From the NCBI RefSeq assembly GCF_041146795.1, contig NC_135170.1:37120159-37184158 (forward strand): a DNA stretch of 64,000 nt. The letters are read 5' to 3'. The position numbers and the translations under genes were made by a program. This document shows positions 32,801 through 64,000 of the stretch, one piece after another. The notes beneath the pieces were generated by a model. That model worked only from the letters and a program-made list of their open reading frames with translations, ran no database searches and was not told where the DNA came from. The stretch is from Maylandia zebra. Its lineage: Eukaryota > Chordata > Actinopteri > Cichliformes > Cichlidae. Each line of letters begins with the position of its first letter. Position 1 is the stretch's first letter.

Positions 32801-33412
32801 GGTCGGAGGAGCAGAGTCAGCACTCCCGACTCCTCTGTTACACCGCAGTGTCATAGAAACTTCAAACAACGTCCTGCACGCAGAAGACCTGCTGTCTCCT
32901 CCGTAAATGGAGACGTCTTCGGCCCTGCTCACGCAGGTCACCGGTGTCACGTGACCTAATTTGTCCTTTGCTGTAAACTCTGTCCGCTTACAGTGGAAGC
33001 ATAATTTCTTTTGTCCTTTTATTTGGCGCTTTACACACCCAGCTCAGGAGCAGCACATTTTTGTCATGTGACCTGATTCCCAGTCATGTGACACCTGCGT
33101 GTGTGTTTGCAGATCGAGACTCAGAAGCTGAGCTTCAGAGAGAGCGCCAAAGCTCGAACCGACCACGGTGCTGAAATCATCATCCAGGCTGACTCCTCCC
33201 CTTGTCATCTTAGCAACACTTCCTCCCATGGAAGTCTTAATGCAACTGAAACTCCACCCCTCGACACCCTGGCCGATGAGGTAAGAAGTCCGGGGAAGAA
33301 AAAAAAAAAATTAAAAAAAAAAAAAATCACAAAGTAAAAACATAACATATGCTAACACACCACTTCCTCTTTCCGTAAGGTGTCCGCCTCTCTCGCCAAA
33401 CAAGGCCTGTGA
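29838..33412 (+). CDS. mapt: microtubule-associated protein tau, compact three-repeat form, 260 aa
   Basis: Tau binds and stabilises axonal microtubules. Coding exons: 29838-29898, 30200-30240, 30414-30471, 30548-30627, 32247-32396, 32472-32553, 32662-32771, 33113-33280 and 33380-33412 (783 bp, phases consistent). The short acidic N terminus ([20 protein letters not shown]) is followed by a Ser/Pro-rich region ([20 protein letters not shown]) and [12 protein letters not shown]. Repeat 1 is [18 protein letters not shown], repeat 2 starts VQIINKK and ends NIHHKPGGG, and repeat 3 is [18 protein letters not shown]. The PGGG motifs fall at residues 126, 157 and 188, exactly 31 apart. The tail keeps [30 protein letters not shown] and ends [10 protein letters not shown], as in vertebrate tau. 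MAP2/MAP4 are less likely given the tail and the crhr1 linkage. The start codon exon follows an acceptor at 29828-29829. Extra alternative exons cannot be excluded. Confidence 0.93.
30799..31765. mobile_element. hAT non-autonomous element in a mapt intron
   Basis: Starts CAGTGTTGGGGAGTAACGGA, ends TTCCCAACACTG. Flanked by the perfect 8-bp duplication TCCGTACA (30791-30798 and 31766-31773). It is 967 bp, in the intron between the fourth and fifth coding exons. The 81-codon frame inside has no transposase signature. Confidence 0.93.
31878..32165 (-). mobile_element. internally deleted LINE A copy with fused FADD remnant
   Basis: It matches 11738-11943 over about 205 bp, including the FADD remnant, then jumps directly to sequence equivalent to 17336-17410. 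The minus strand gives [20 protein letters not shown]. It ends about 80 bp before the fifth mapt coding exon. Confidence 0.8.
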
Positions 33413-33642
33413 TTGGACAAACCCTGTGCCTACAGACCCTGCCCCCCTGCTGTCACCAAGGAAACGGCCTAATGGAAGAAAAAAAAAAATCATCATACAT
33501 GTTACACAAAGCTACCGAGGATTGGAGAGATTTTATGAATCAGAAATCACCCAGAGTTCACCCAGGGTCACATGATCAGCCTCACTTATATTTGTTATCT
33601 CCACTGCGAATCAACTTTAAGCTGAGCAGTGACAAATGAATG

Positions 33643-33648
33643 AATAAA
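33643..33648 (+). promoter_or_regulatory. candidate mapt poly(A) signal (proximal)
   Basis: AATAAA 230 bp after the mapt stop. A second AATAAA at 34711-34716, in a GTACCAATAAAGTTTCTC context, is the distal alternative. Choice not decidable from sequence. Confidence 0.35.
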
Positions 33649-33918
33649 TATGACTTTCAGCAGATAAATGTTTAACCTTAAGAGTTCCTGTGGTAAGCTG
33701 ATCAGCTCAGCGTTTAAAAACCTGATCAAAGACCCAACGGCGTTAAATGCGATTAAACACACACACACTCCACAAACCTGTGATGCGTAAATGCCCACAG
33801 CACCCCCCCCCATACCCGGAGCCCGCTCTTTAATCTGACCTTTGAAGAAAATTTGAGCTCGTTTTGAATTTGGCGACAGACGCACGGCCGTGAACGTGTC
33901 CCAGTTAGTCCGCCGCAC

Positions 33919-34300
33919 GATATCCTCGTGTCAGTGTTGTTCCCACATCATCATAATAAATGTTGTTCCAGGTTCAACATTGCAAGTGACCAATCACATT
34001 GTTGTGACGTCATACTTTTGCGACTTCGGAAAAAAACACCTTAAAAATATAATCTACTTGTGAGAAACCGCCTTTGTCCGACAATACAGCAATTTGAATT
34101 CTTTGCATTTCAGGATACTGTTTTTAATGAACTGTAAGCATTATACAGATTGTCCTTGCAACATTGTAATTTCATAAATTAATAAATCGCTTGGCTTGCA
34201 AAAGTATGACGTCACAACAATGTGATTGGTCACTTGCAATGTTGAACCTGGAACAACATTTATTATGATGATGTGGGAACAACACCGACACGAGGATATC
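33919..34300. mobile_element. palindromic MITE with ~105-bp inverted arms
   Basis: GATATCCTCGTGTC at 33919 and its inverse ending at 34300 bound arms that are almost perfect inverted copies, including TTGTGACGTCATACTTTTGC. The spacer is about 150 bp and AT-rich. The 10-bp sequence TTAGTCCGCC occurs on both sides (33905-33914 and 34310-34319) and may be the target duplication if the true ends extend a few bases outwards. Confidence 0.82.
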
Positions 34301-34849
34301 AGATCATCCTTAGTCCGCCTGCGCTGTGCAGAAGTTTCGTTTTGAGCACTGAGTCGATGAAAAAGCATCTGAAGCTTGAACTCGCCATTATTTTAACATC
34401 TGTCTTGAGCACTTCCTGGAGGAAACAGGAAGTGTGAGAACGGTGGGAAAAAGTGAAACATTAAGTCATGTGACTCTGGAAACAGGAAGAGTGTTATTAG
34501 CGTTGTTCATAAAATGTGTCCAATCATCGAGCCTCTATCTCTCTGATGTCATCTTTCTACCAATCATATCTCTTCTGTGTTTTTGCTGACGTGCTGTACC
34601 AACCCCTCACCACCACCATCATTAAAAAAAAATACCCAGAATGCCGTTTGATACCAGGTGCCAAAACATTTGTGTCTCTCTGCCTGTTGGCTGTTCAAGT
34701 GCTTTGTACCAATAAAGTTTCTCTTGAATCTGACGAGTTTTTCATCACTGCAGAGAAACGCCATGACACCAGCCTCATAACCGCTGTCAACAACATAAAA
34801 AGGAAGCAGTTTTATCAGATTTATGTGCTTCTTCCACTTATCCGGGGAC

Positions 34850-35200
34850 GGGTCGCCTAAACAGAGAAGTCCAGACCTCCCTCTCCCCAGTCACCTTGTC
34901 GTTCCCAGGGTTAGAAAGATATCGTCTCTCCAGCGTGTCCTGGGTCTTCCCCGGGGACTTCTCCCAGTGGGACATGCCTGGAACACCTCACCCAGGAGGC
35001 ATCCTTGTCAGATGCCCAAACCACCCCAACTGGCTCCTTTCGAGCAGGCTAAGCTCCTCACCTGATCTCTAAGGGAGGCCAGCCCCCTTTCAGAGGAAGC
35101 GCATTGTATCCGCTCACTCTACACCATGAAGGACAGGTACAGCATCCAGATCACTAATCCGTCTGCCGATCTCCCCTAAGCAAGACCCAGTGATGAAACC
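34850..35200 (-). mobile_element. LINE C-terminal fragment (Rex/RTE-like)
   Basis: The minus strand encodes FQACPTGRSPRGRPRTRWRD and neighbouring residues, a hallmark of this LINE C terminus. Several frame breaks. It is related to 9925-10200 and 39180-39590. Confidence 0.65.
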
Positions 35201-35227
35201 AAACCAGAAAAACGCCATTCTGAATAC

Positions 35228-35420
35228 TACATCAGGCGCAATGGTTAGCACTGTTGTGAGGTTCCTAGTTTGTATCCCAGCTTGAGCATGTTCTCTGGGT
35301 TCCTCTCACAGTCCAAACACCTGCTTGTCTGTTAGACCTGTGACAGACAGGAGTACAGCTGGGATAGGCTCCACCCCCCCATGCCCTTTGTCTGGATGGA
35401 CAGATGATGTAAACAGTTCA
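35228..35420 (+). mobile_element. tRNA-type SINE fragment
   Basis: GGCGCAATGGTTAGCACTGTTGTGA is a tRNA-like A-box head. It is followed by TTCTCTGGGTTCCTCTCACAG, AGTCCAAACAC and GCTGGGATAGGCTCCACCCC, body segments also seen in the copy at 61650-61890. Confidence 0.65.
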
Positions 35421-35519
35421 TGGTAGGCCAGAGTGAGGTTTTTAAATTGACTATTATGAGATATGCACAATCGCGGCAAAATCAGTTTAAAATTTTAGCT
35501 TGGAGCCGCAGTTAGCAGC

Positions 35520-35625
35520 TACATGCAGCCTTTTATTGCCTCGCCCCCTATCACAGCTGGAATAGGCTCCAGCACCCCCGCAACCCTGAAAAGGATAAGC
35601 AGAAGCGAATGGATGGATGTTATGG
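35520..35625 (+). mobile_element. SINE 3' fragment
   Basis: CTGGAATAGGCTCCAGCACC and AAAGGATAAGCAGAAGCGAA-TGGATGGATG form the tail of the same SINE class, here without the head. Confidence 0.55.
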
Positions 35626-36660
35626 GATGTCTTTCAATATGAAACTGGCTGCAATTAGTCCACATCAGCTCAAAACCACAAGAATCATCACCTGTACAAA
35701 CCAGTGTCACGGCAAAACATGTAATAGCCTTGCCAGTCCACTGTGTGCAGTTCACACTTTGGTTCTCCAAAACTTGAAACGGACACGCCTGCAGAAGTAG
35801 CATTACCAGATAGAAAATATAGTTAAATCCATGAAGACAGTGGCAAAACAATAACCAAAAACGCACATACCGGTAGGTCCACGGTCCTTAAATGCTGGAA
35901 ACGATCTAGCTGTATTTTCATGTAAATGCGTTAATGTCTATTTAAACACACACTCGTGATTAGCTTCATTTTGGCCTGAAATTAAAATCTCCCTCTGCTG
36001 CACGCATGTCCTCAGGCAAAGCATGAAACGTGATATCATGTTCCCATCTAACACCTGTTCATGTTACCTGTGGTGACTCACCTGAGCCCTAATCCAGGAA
36101 GCAGATTCATTAAAACAGAGTTTAAAAACAAACTCTGCTGGTCTCAGTTCAGCAACCAGAGTCGTAGGTTCACCCTGAGTGACAGACCGCCATCATCAGT
36201 GGAGCTCAGATACCAGGATACTGTTGTGATCGCAGAATGAATAAGTTTGATTCAAATCCGTCTATGGTCACCTTCAAGATCAGATGAAGCTGAATCCTGA
36301 CCTTTGACCTTAAATCTAACAATCTGATCAGGTCATTGACGGCAACAGACTCAACATCTGTTCAAGACAGCTGAACAGCCTCGTGGCAAATGCTACGCTA
36401 ATGTTTCTACTGTCATCTAATGCCAGCTTCACTCAGAGCAGTTAAAGGTCAGAGGTCAGCCACAGTTTCACATCGATAAACCTATAGTGTGAAGAGAAAT
36501 GTTTTTGGTTACAAACGTGAAGAAGAGTTCACCGATCTGAGTCATCACCTGTTACCATGGTAATATTAGCAAACTCAGTTTTAGCTGAACTTGCTTCCTA
36601 TAAAAGGACTCTGGGCTCTGACTGGCTACAGAGGAAGCAGACAGCAGTGGGCGGGGTTTA
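35626..36660. other. mapt-cdc27 intergenic spacer, nothing recognised
   Basis: No ORF, RNA gene or clear transposon end was found. The two genes converge here. Confidence 0.5.
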
Positions 36661-36664
36661 AATG

Positions 36665-36670
36665 TTTATT
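36665..36670 (-). promoter_or_regulatory. cdc27: cdc27 poly(A) signal
   Basis: TTTATT on the plus strand is AATAAA on the minus strand, 270 bp after the cdc27 stop codon. Confidence 0.6.
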
Positions 36671-36939
36671 GATTATTACCATCAGGATGGAAAACAAAAC
36701 AAAAGAAAAATATTAAAAACAAAACAAAAAAAACCCAGCTGTGATGACATGACAGGAAGGAAGTGTCAGGGGGCGGGGTTTCAGGGCACCAGCAGTCCGT
36801 TTCAGCCAACAGGAGGATGGGGAGAGAGGCGGAGCTAAACTGAAGGTCTGTCATTGCCTAGGAACAGTACGCCTCTGGCCAATCAAAACAGGGGAGGGAC
36901 TGGCTCAAGCCAGGGTTGGGGCGGAGCCAAAGGGCGTGG

Positions 36940-59386
<22,447 letters not shown>

Positions 59387-59720
59387 CCCGCTCTGAGACT
59401 CCTTCTGTCCGGTCCGGGGGTCTCTTTTCTCTCCGCTCTTTCTTCACTTGAGACTCAGGAGGAGCTGCAGCCGAACATTTGAACATACCGACCGTTAGCA
59501 ACCGAGTACCGCCGAAGATACCCGAGGAGGGAAAATGCCGCGACGGACATGAGCGACTGTCAAACGGAGAAAGCCGATGTATCTCCTGCGCCCTCTGGTG
59601 GTAAAACGTATTACAGCGGTGTTCAGTGTTCTGTCGCTTCCTGGTGCTCAGACTTGTTAGTAGCAACAGCAGACTGGCTGACATGAAGTCGTGAGCCATT
59701 TACAATGGCGGTTTTAAATA
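59387..59720 (-). promoter_or_regulatory. cdc27: cdc27 5' UTR and promoter region (inferred)
   Basis: CpG-rich sequence directly upstream of the start codon, ending near a GCCATTTACAATGGCGG motif (59696-59711, plus strand). No TATA box is obvious, as is usual for housekeeping genes. A divergent partner gene was not recognised. Confidence 0.45.
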
Positions 59721-59779
59721 ACTGGCGGTTGTGGTCTTGGGCAGATTGACTATCTTTGGGGAAGATCCTGAACCCAGAG

Positions 59780-60000
59780 TTTCTCCTAATACATCCATCA
59801 ATGTCTCCAAAAGTTGATTCTGTTCATCTGGACGTAGCGTTTTGTGGGAGAAACGTTTCGTCACTCATCCACGAAACTTTTTCAGTCTCAGCTGACTGCA
59901 GGTTTCAATCTTATAAACAGTACATTTGCATAATGACTGAAACCAGCACCAGTGAATTAAATTCACAGAGATTTGGGGAATGGCTGCAATCACAGCATTG
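59780..60000 (-). mobile_element. dispersed repeat with GGATGAG-N3-CGAAACG core
   Basis: On the minus strand GTTTCGTGGATGAGTGACGA followed by AACGTTTCTCCCACAAAACG. It shares the core layout of the repeat at 19180-19355 and contains a GTTTCGT/ACGAAAC hairpin. Confidence 0.45.
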
Positions 60001-60019
60001 TAAGATGGTGACAGATGTA

Positions 60020-60141
60020 CGTTCAGATGAACAGAACACACACACTCTCCACCCTGCTGCCAACAAGAAAGAGGTATCGGAGCATCCAGGCCTCGCTGCG
60101 AAACTGCAGAACAGTTCTTCCCCCAAGCCGTCAGACTCCTG

Positions 60142-60220
<79 letters not shown>

Positions 60221-60390
60221 TCAACTTTCAGACACCAGGTTACTATTTGCACATTTTGCACATTTCCATTGCACTGCCTTGTGTTATATGTCATGTGTAG
60301 CACCAGAGTGAGAGGAACGATGTTTCCTTTCACTCTGTGCTGTACCACTGTACATGGCTGAAATGACAATAAAAGCCACTTGATTTGACT
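60020..60390 (+). mobile_element. LINE 3' end with (CA)n insertion
   Basis: A degenerate end of the ORF (AGGTATCGGAGCATCCAGG, TTCTTCCCCCAAGCCGTCAG) is followed by a (AC)n run at 60143-60218, then a 3' UTR ending AATGACAATAAAAGCCACTT-GATTTGACTTTG. Confidence 0.65.
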
Positions 60391-60680
60391 TTGAATTAGA
60401 CTCGCAGTAGAAAGGTGTTGTATTATTACTGCTCCCCTCTCATCTGATAGCAGAATACCTCACTGCCAAGGCTGAATAGATGTTCCTGCATCAGCCACAG
60501 AATGGTGAGGATGGCCCACCTGTTTCCAACTCAGATCTCCACAGAGAGGGTGAAGGGAGACATGATTTATATTGGTCACTTCGTGGGTGGGTGTTACATG
60601 TGTTTTTGGTTTGATGTCTGAAATCAGGTCTGTGTTTAACACCAGTTTAGAGTTATTATTTTAAATCCTTCCTGGCAGCT

Positions 60681-61298
60681 TCAGAATTTCTACTCCTGCA
60701 CCATCGAGGGCGTCCTGACGGCAAACATCTGCACCTGGTTTGGGAACAGCACCAAGCAGGACAGACGAGATCTGCAAAGAGTGGTGCGCTCGGCAGAACG
60801 CATCATTCAATCAGAGCTCCCTGACCTGCTGTCCATCTACACCAAGCGGTGGAAGTCCAAAACTAGGAAGATTATGATGGACTTCTCCCATCCTAACAAT
60901 GGACTCTTCTCACTGTTGAGGTCTGGGAAGCGTTTCCGCTCCCTTAAGGCCAAAACAGAGAGAATGAGGAGGAGCTTCTTCCCCCAGGCTATTCGGGCCC
61001 TGAACCCAAACACGTCACTATAAGACTGGACTCTCCCACACGCACCACCACACATTTCCTATAATTCCTATAATTTATAATCTTTATAATCTTTATAATC
61101 TCTTCTGCTATTTGCACATTTTTTTACTGTAAATTCCTAAATTAATTTGTAAATTTTGTTGTAACCTGTAAATTGTAAATACTGTAAAACTTTTTTTCTG
61201 TCATTTAATGGTCGGGCATTGTACAGCTACAAGCATTTCACCCCCATGTCATACTGTGTATGGTTGTGTGTGTGTGACAAATAAAATTTGAATTTGAA
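60681..61298 (+). mobile_element. short 5'-truncated family B LINE
   Basis: It begins at the QNFYSCTIE-type codons and encodes RSAERIIQSELPDLLSIYTK and [20 protein letters not shown] to ALNPNTSL (stop at 61021-61023). The 3' UTR ends GACAAATAAAATTTGAATTTG. Very similar to 50641-53490. Confidence 0.88.
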
Positions 61299-61649
61299 AG
61301 AATTATGATCTGAATGCACCATGGTGCCAAACACATTTTGCTTTTCCAAGATCAGCTCTAAAAACTCTCTATAGGCTCTTCCTGTTCAGATGTTTCTTTA
61401 ATCTGATTATTTCTTCATTTCTATTCTTGTTTTTACAGTTCTTCCATTATGTGTAGTATACAGTATGACAACGCCTGAGGACAACAAGGGAAGATGGAAC
61501 AAAAGGATAGAGTACAAATAGAAATGCAATGTAATGTAACTGCTGCACCTGTAAGAAAAAAACAAACATACGACACCTGGAACACAAAAATTGACCATGT
61601 CCTGCAGGGGCTGAGGTGTCCAACATAAAACACGTCAGTAAAAAAACAC

Positions 61650-61890
61650 TGTGAATGCCGAAGCTTCGCAACCAAAAGGCCCGGCAAGAAGGTTGTGGGC
61701 TCGAATCCAGGATGTGCCCGAGGCCTGTGTGCAGTTTGCATATTCTCCTCGTGTCTGCGTGGGTTTCTCTGGGTCCAAACACAGGCAGTTATTGTGTGAA
61801 TGTGAGTACGAACCATTGTCCATCTTGTGACAGGCTGGCGACCTTTCCACAGTGTACCCCGTCTCCTGCCCTATGAAACCCCCTTGTGAT
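61650..61890 (+). mobile_element. tRNA-type SINE
   Basis: GGTTGTGGGCTCGAATCCAG is a tRNA B-box-like segment, followed by GTGTGCAGTTTGCATATTCT, CGTGTCTGCGTGGGTTTCTC and GTGACAGGCTGGCGACCTTT. This is a widespread fish SINE layout. Confidence 0.7.
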
Positions 61891-62349
61891 CAGTAAGAGT
61901 ACAGACATCACACCTAAAGCCAGATGGTGCTGAAGTCATGTGACTGTCATGTCCAAGCTGGTGCACAAGCGGTGGAGTTTATTAGAAGAACTGTTGGCAT
62001 TAATTAGACCTGTTCATGTATCGGTTGGTTAAACTGTCAGCTAATGTGCTAACGTAAACATCAGAAAAATAAAAGAAAGTTTCCATCACAAATTATTTTT
62101 TGTGGATTCATATCTAATATTTTATAATCCATAAATGTATAAATGAGACAAACTGATTACAAAGTTTTGTTCATCTTTTCCTATTGATAAGACTCCCCTA
62201 AATAATTAAATGATGTTTTTTTCCACCGTCTGCCACAGCGATACCTTGTTGTGGGTGTTTGGTTTTTTACACTGATTTCACCTTAAAAATTGACATGCTG
62301 GAGAACTTTTTCTGCAATGTCACTTTTTTATCAGGTAGTTCCACTGGTC

Positions 62350-62580
62350 CATCTCACCTAAGCATGTTCTTTTTCTCTGTATGTATTATTGTGTGAATGT
62401 GTGTGTGAATGGGTGAATGACTGAATGTAGTGTGAAGCGCTTTAGGGTCCTTAGGGACTAGAAAAGCGCTATACAAATGCAGGCAATTTTTACCATTGTA
62501 GGGTCTACCTTACAATATAAAGCGCCTTGAGCCGACTGTTGTTGCGATTTGGCACTGTGTAAATAAAATTGAATTGAACT
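62350..62580 (+). mobile_element. dispersed repeat end joined to LINE A tail
   Basis: GCGCTTTAGGGTCCTTAGGG-ACTAG is an inverted relative of the repeat at 9434. It is followed by the LINE A tail AAAGCGCCTTGAGCCGACTG...(GAATT)n. Confidence 0.6.
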
Positions 62581-62589
62581 GAACTAAGA

Positions 62590-62880
62590 CCAAAGTGAGG
62601 GTCACCCATCAGTCTGGGGTGATGGGATGAAGACAGGACAAAGAGCCAGTGATAATAATAACTAATGATTCAGTGCAGAGAGGCGTAAAAACACATAGTG
62701 AGTGAAGAAGAAACACCCAGTGCATCATGGGAATCCCCCAGCAGCCTAGGTGTGTGGCCATGAGCCTGACACAGACGCTATACCTCAAGTCAATATTCAA
62801 TTCAATTGTATATATGCAGCACCAAATCACAACAACAGTCGCCTCAAGGTGCTTCATATTGTAAGGCAGAGGCTAGAATA
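62590..62880 (-). mobile_element. LINE A 3' UTR fragment, antisense
   Basis: GATTCAGTGCAGAGAGGCGT, AACACATAGTGAGTGA and GCATCATGGGAATCCCCCAG match 12029-12118. CAACAACAGTCGCCTCAAGG is the antisense tail. Confidence 0.65.
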
Positions 62881-63226
62881 ACAGAGTCTTATATGGTTAC
62901 TATGTGCACAGACAACAAGGCAGAAAGGTAAAATTCTGGCTTCATTTTTGTACAGTGGGATGAAGTGCAGCCAGGTCGGCCATCTTTTCTACAGTCACTG
63001 CTCTGTAGTTACTCTTGTCTGTCGTTTCTCAGTTACACTGTTTTCAAGAAACAGCAGACATAAACTGAAACAAGCTTCTTTTGCTCAGCAATGCGCACAC
63101 AGAAAGCAACCTCTCTGCTGAATCTGCAAAAAATAAAACTGTTAACGTGTTAGATTAATGCCTAAAAGTAAAAATGCATGTGGCACAGTAACATAGTAAC
63201 TGGGACGGCTCGTGATCTGATGGTAA

Positions 63227-63540
63227 ATAATAATAATGGATTGCATTTATATAGTGCTTTTCGAGACCCTCAAAGCGCTTTACAATTCCACTATTCATTC
63301 ACTCTCACATTCACACACTGGTGGAGGCAGCTACAGGTGTAGCCACAGCTGCCCTGGGGCAGACTGACAGAAGCGAGGCTGCCATATCACACCATCGGCC
63401 CCTCTGGCCATCACCAGTAGGCGGTAGGTGAAGTGTCTTGCCCAAGGACACAACGACTGAGACTGTCCGAGCCGGCGCTCAAACCGGAAACCTGATTACA
63501 AGACGAACTGCCAGGTCTTGAGCCATGATCGCCCCAATGT
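63227..63540. mobile_element. dispersed fish repeat, second copy
   Basis: ATTGCATTTATATAGTGCTT, CCTCAAAGCGCTTTACAATT and GTCTTGCCCAAGGACACAAC match the repeat at 9434-9775 over its whole length, with many substitutions. Confidence 0.75.
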
Positions 63541-63809
63541 TTAGTGTTCTTCTGGACATTGTACAAATCAGCTGTCCACACAGATGTTAGGTTTGTAGTT
63601 ATGCAGCTTTCCTCTGGAGAAATCCTGAGCTCTAATCAGAACTCTTTGCACGGTGCTCAGTGATTTCTATCAGAAGAGTTATTTCTTAAATCAAAAGCAT
63701 ATTGATTCTCCATCAACCTGCTCTGATTGATCTGACTTGCCGTGCTGTTTTCAGAGATAAACGTGAAACCTGTGCTCACACTGGACTTCAGAGCTGTCAG
63801 GGTCCTGGG

Positions 63810-64000
63810 CCAGTGACCCAGTGTTTTGAGTTTTGCATTGATTATGAACAATGCTGGGCATCCTCTGCACACGGCCATTAACAACCAGAAGAGTCTGTTC
63901 AGTGACAGGTTGCTTCTCCCCAAGACAAGAACTAACAGACTTAAAAACTCCTTTGTCCCACACGCCATCAAACTGTTTAACTCCTCTCTGGAGGGGAGAG
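63810..64000 (+). mobile_element. LINE C-terminal fragment running off the window
   Basis: The plus strand reads NNQKSLFSDRLLLPKTRTNR, then LKNSFVPHAIKLFNSSLEG, the usual end of an L2-like ORF. It continues past the window end. Confidence 0.55.

Overview
The window is teleost nuclear DNA. It has vertebrate genes with GT-AG introns, very dense fish-type transposons (hAT, piggyBac and pogo-like DNA elements, CR1/L2-type LINEs, LTR elements, tRNA-type SINEs) and long CA/GT microsatellites. The repeat families resemble those of percomorph, possibly cichlid, fishes; that placement is an inference.

Three genes can be read exon by exon. crhr1 (+ strand, 1547-3823) is the 3' two-thirds of a corticotropin-releasing hormone receptor 1 gene, from TM2 to the stop codon; its 5' exons lie before the window. 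mapt (+ strand, CDS 29838-33412, nine coding exons, 260 aa) is a compact tau with three microtubule-binding repeats. cdc27 (- strand, CDS 59386 down to 36940, twenty exons, 803 aa) is the APC3 subunit of the anaphase-promoting complex and appears complete. mapt and cdc27 converge tail to tail. The trio matches part of the human 17q21 gene neighbourhood.

The space between crhr1 and mapt (about 5.5-29 kb) is almost entirely transposon-derived. It holds a 1.0-kb hAT element, a 4.2-kb element with long inverted arms, a three-level nest (LTR element inside a LINE inside an antisense LINE), a solo LTR inside another antisense LINE, a nearly complete AT-rich LINE with ORF1 and ORF2, and a piggyBac MITE. 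Intron 1 of cdc27 (46656-59359, 12.7 kb) is a second transposon sink, with three hAT elements that have perfect 8-bp target duplications and a 2.8-kb LINE inside one of them. The right end (59.7-64 kb) contains only repeat remnants.

The most unusual object is the LTR element at 13548-16875. It is short and has no pol. It carries one gag-like ORF whose C-terminal half is a Glu/Pro tandem repeat. The 12 bases beside its 5' LTR are the exact reverse complement of a site in its own LTR, about 30 bp downstream of a TATA-like box. This is the arrangement expected for Tf1/sushi-type self-priming. Other notable points are the R2/R3-hybrid tau repeat and the GT-repeat tracts at the 3' splice sites of several cdc27 exons.
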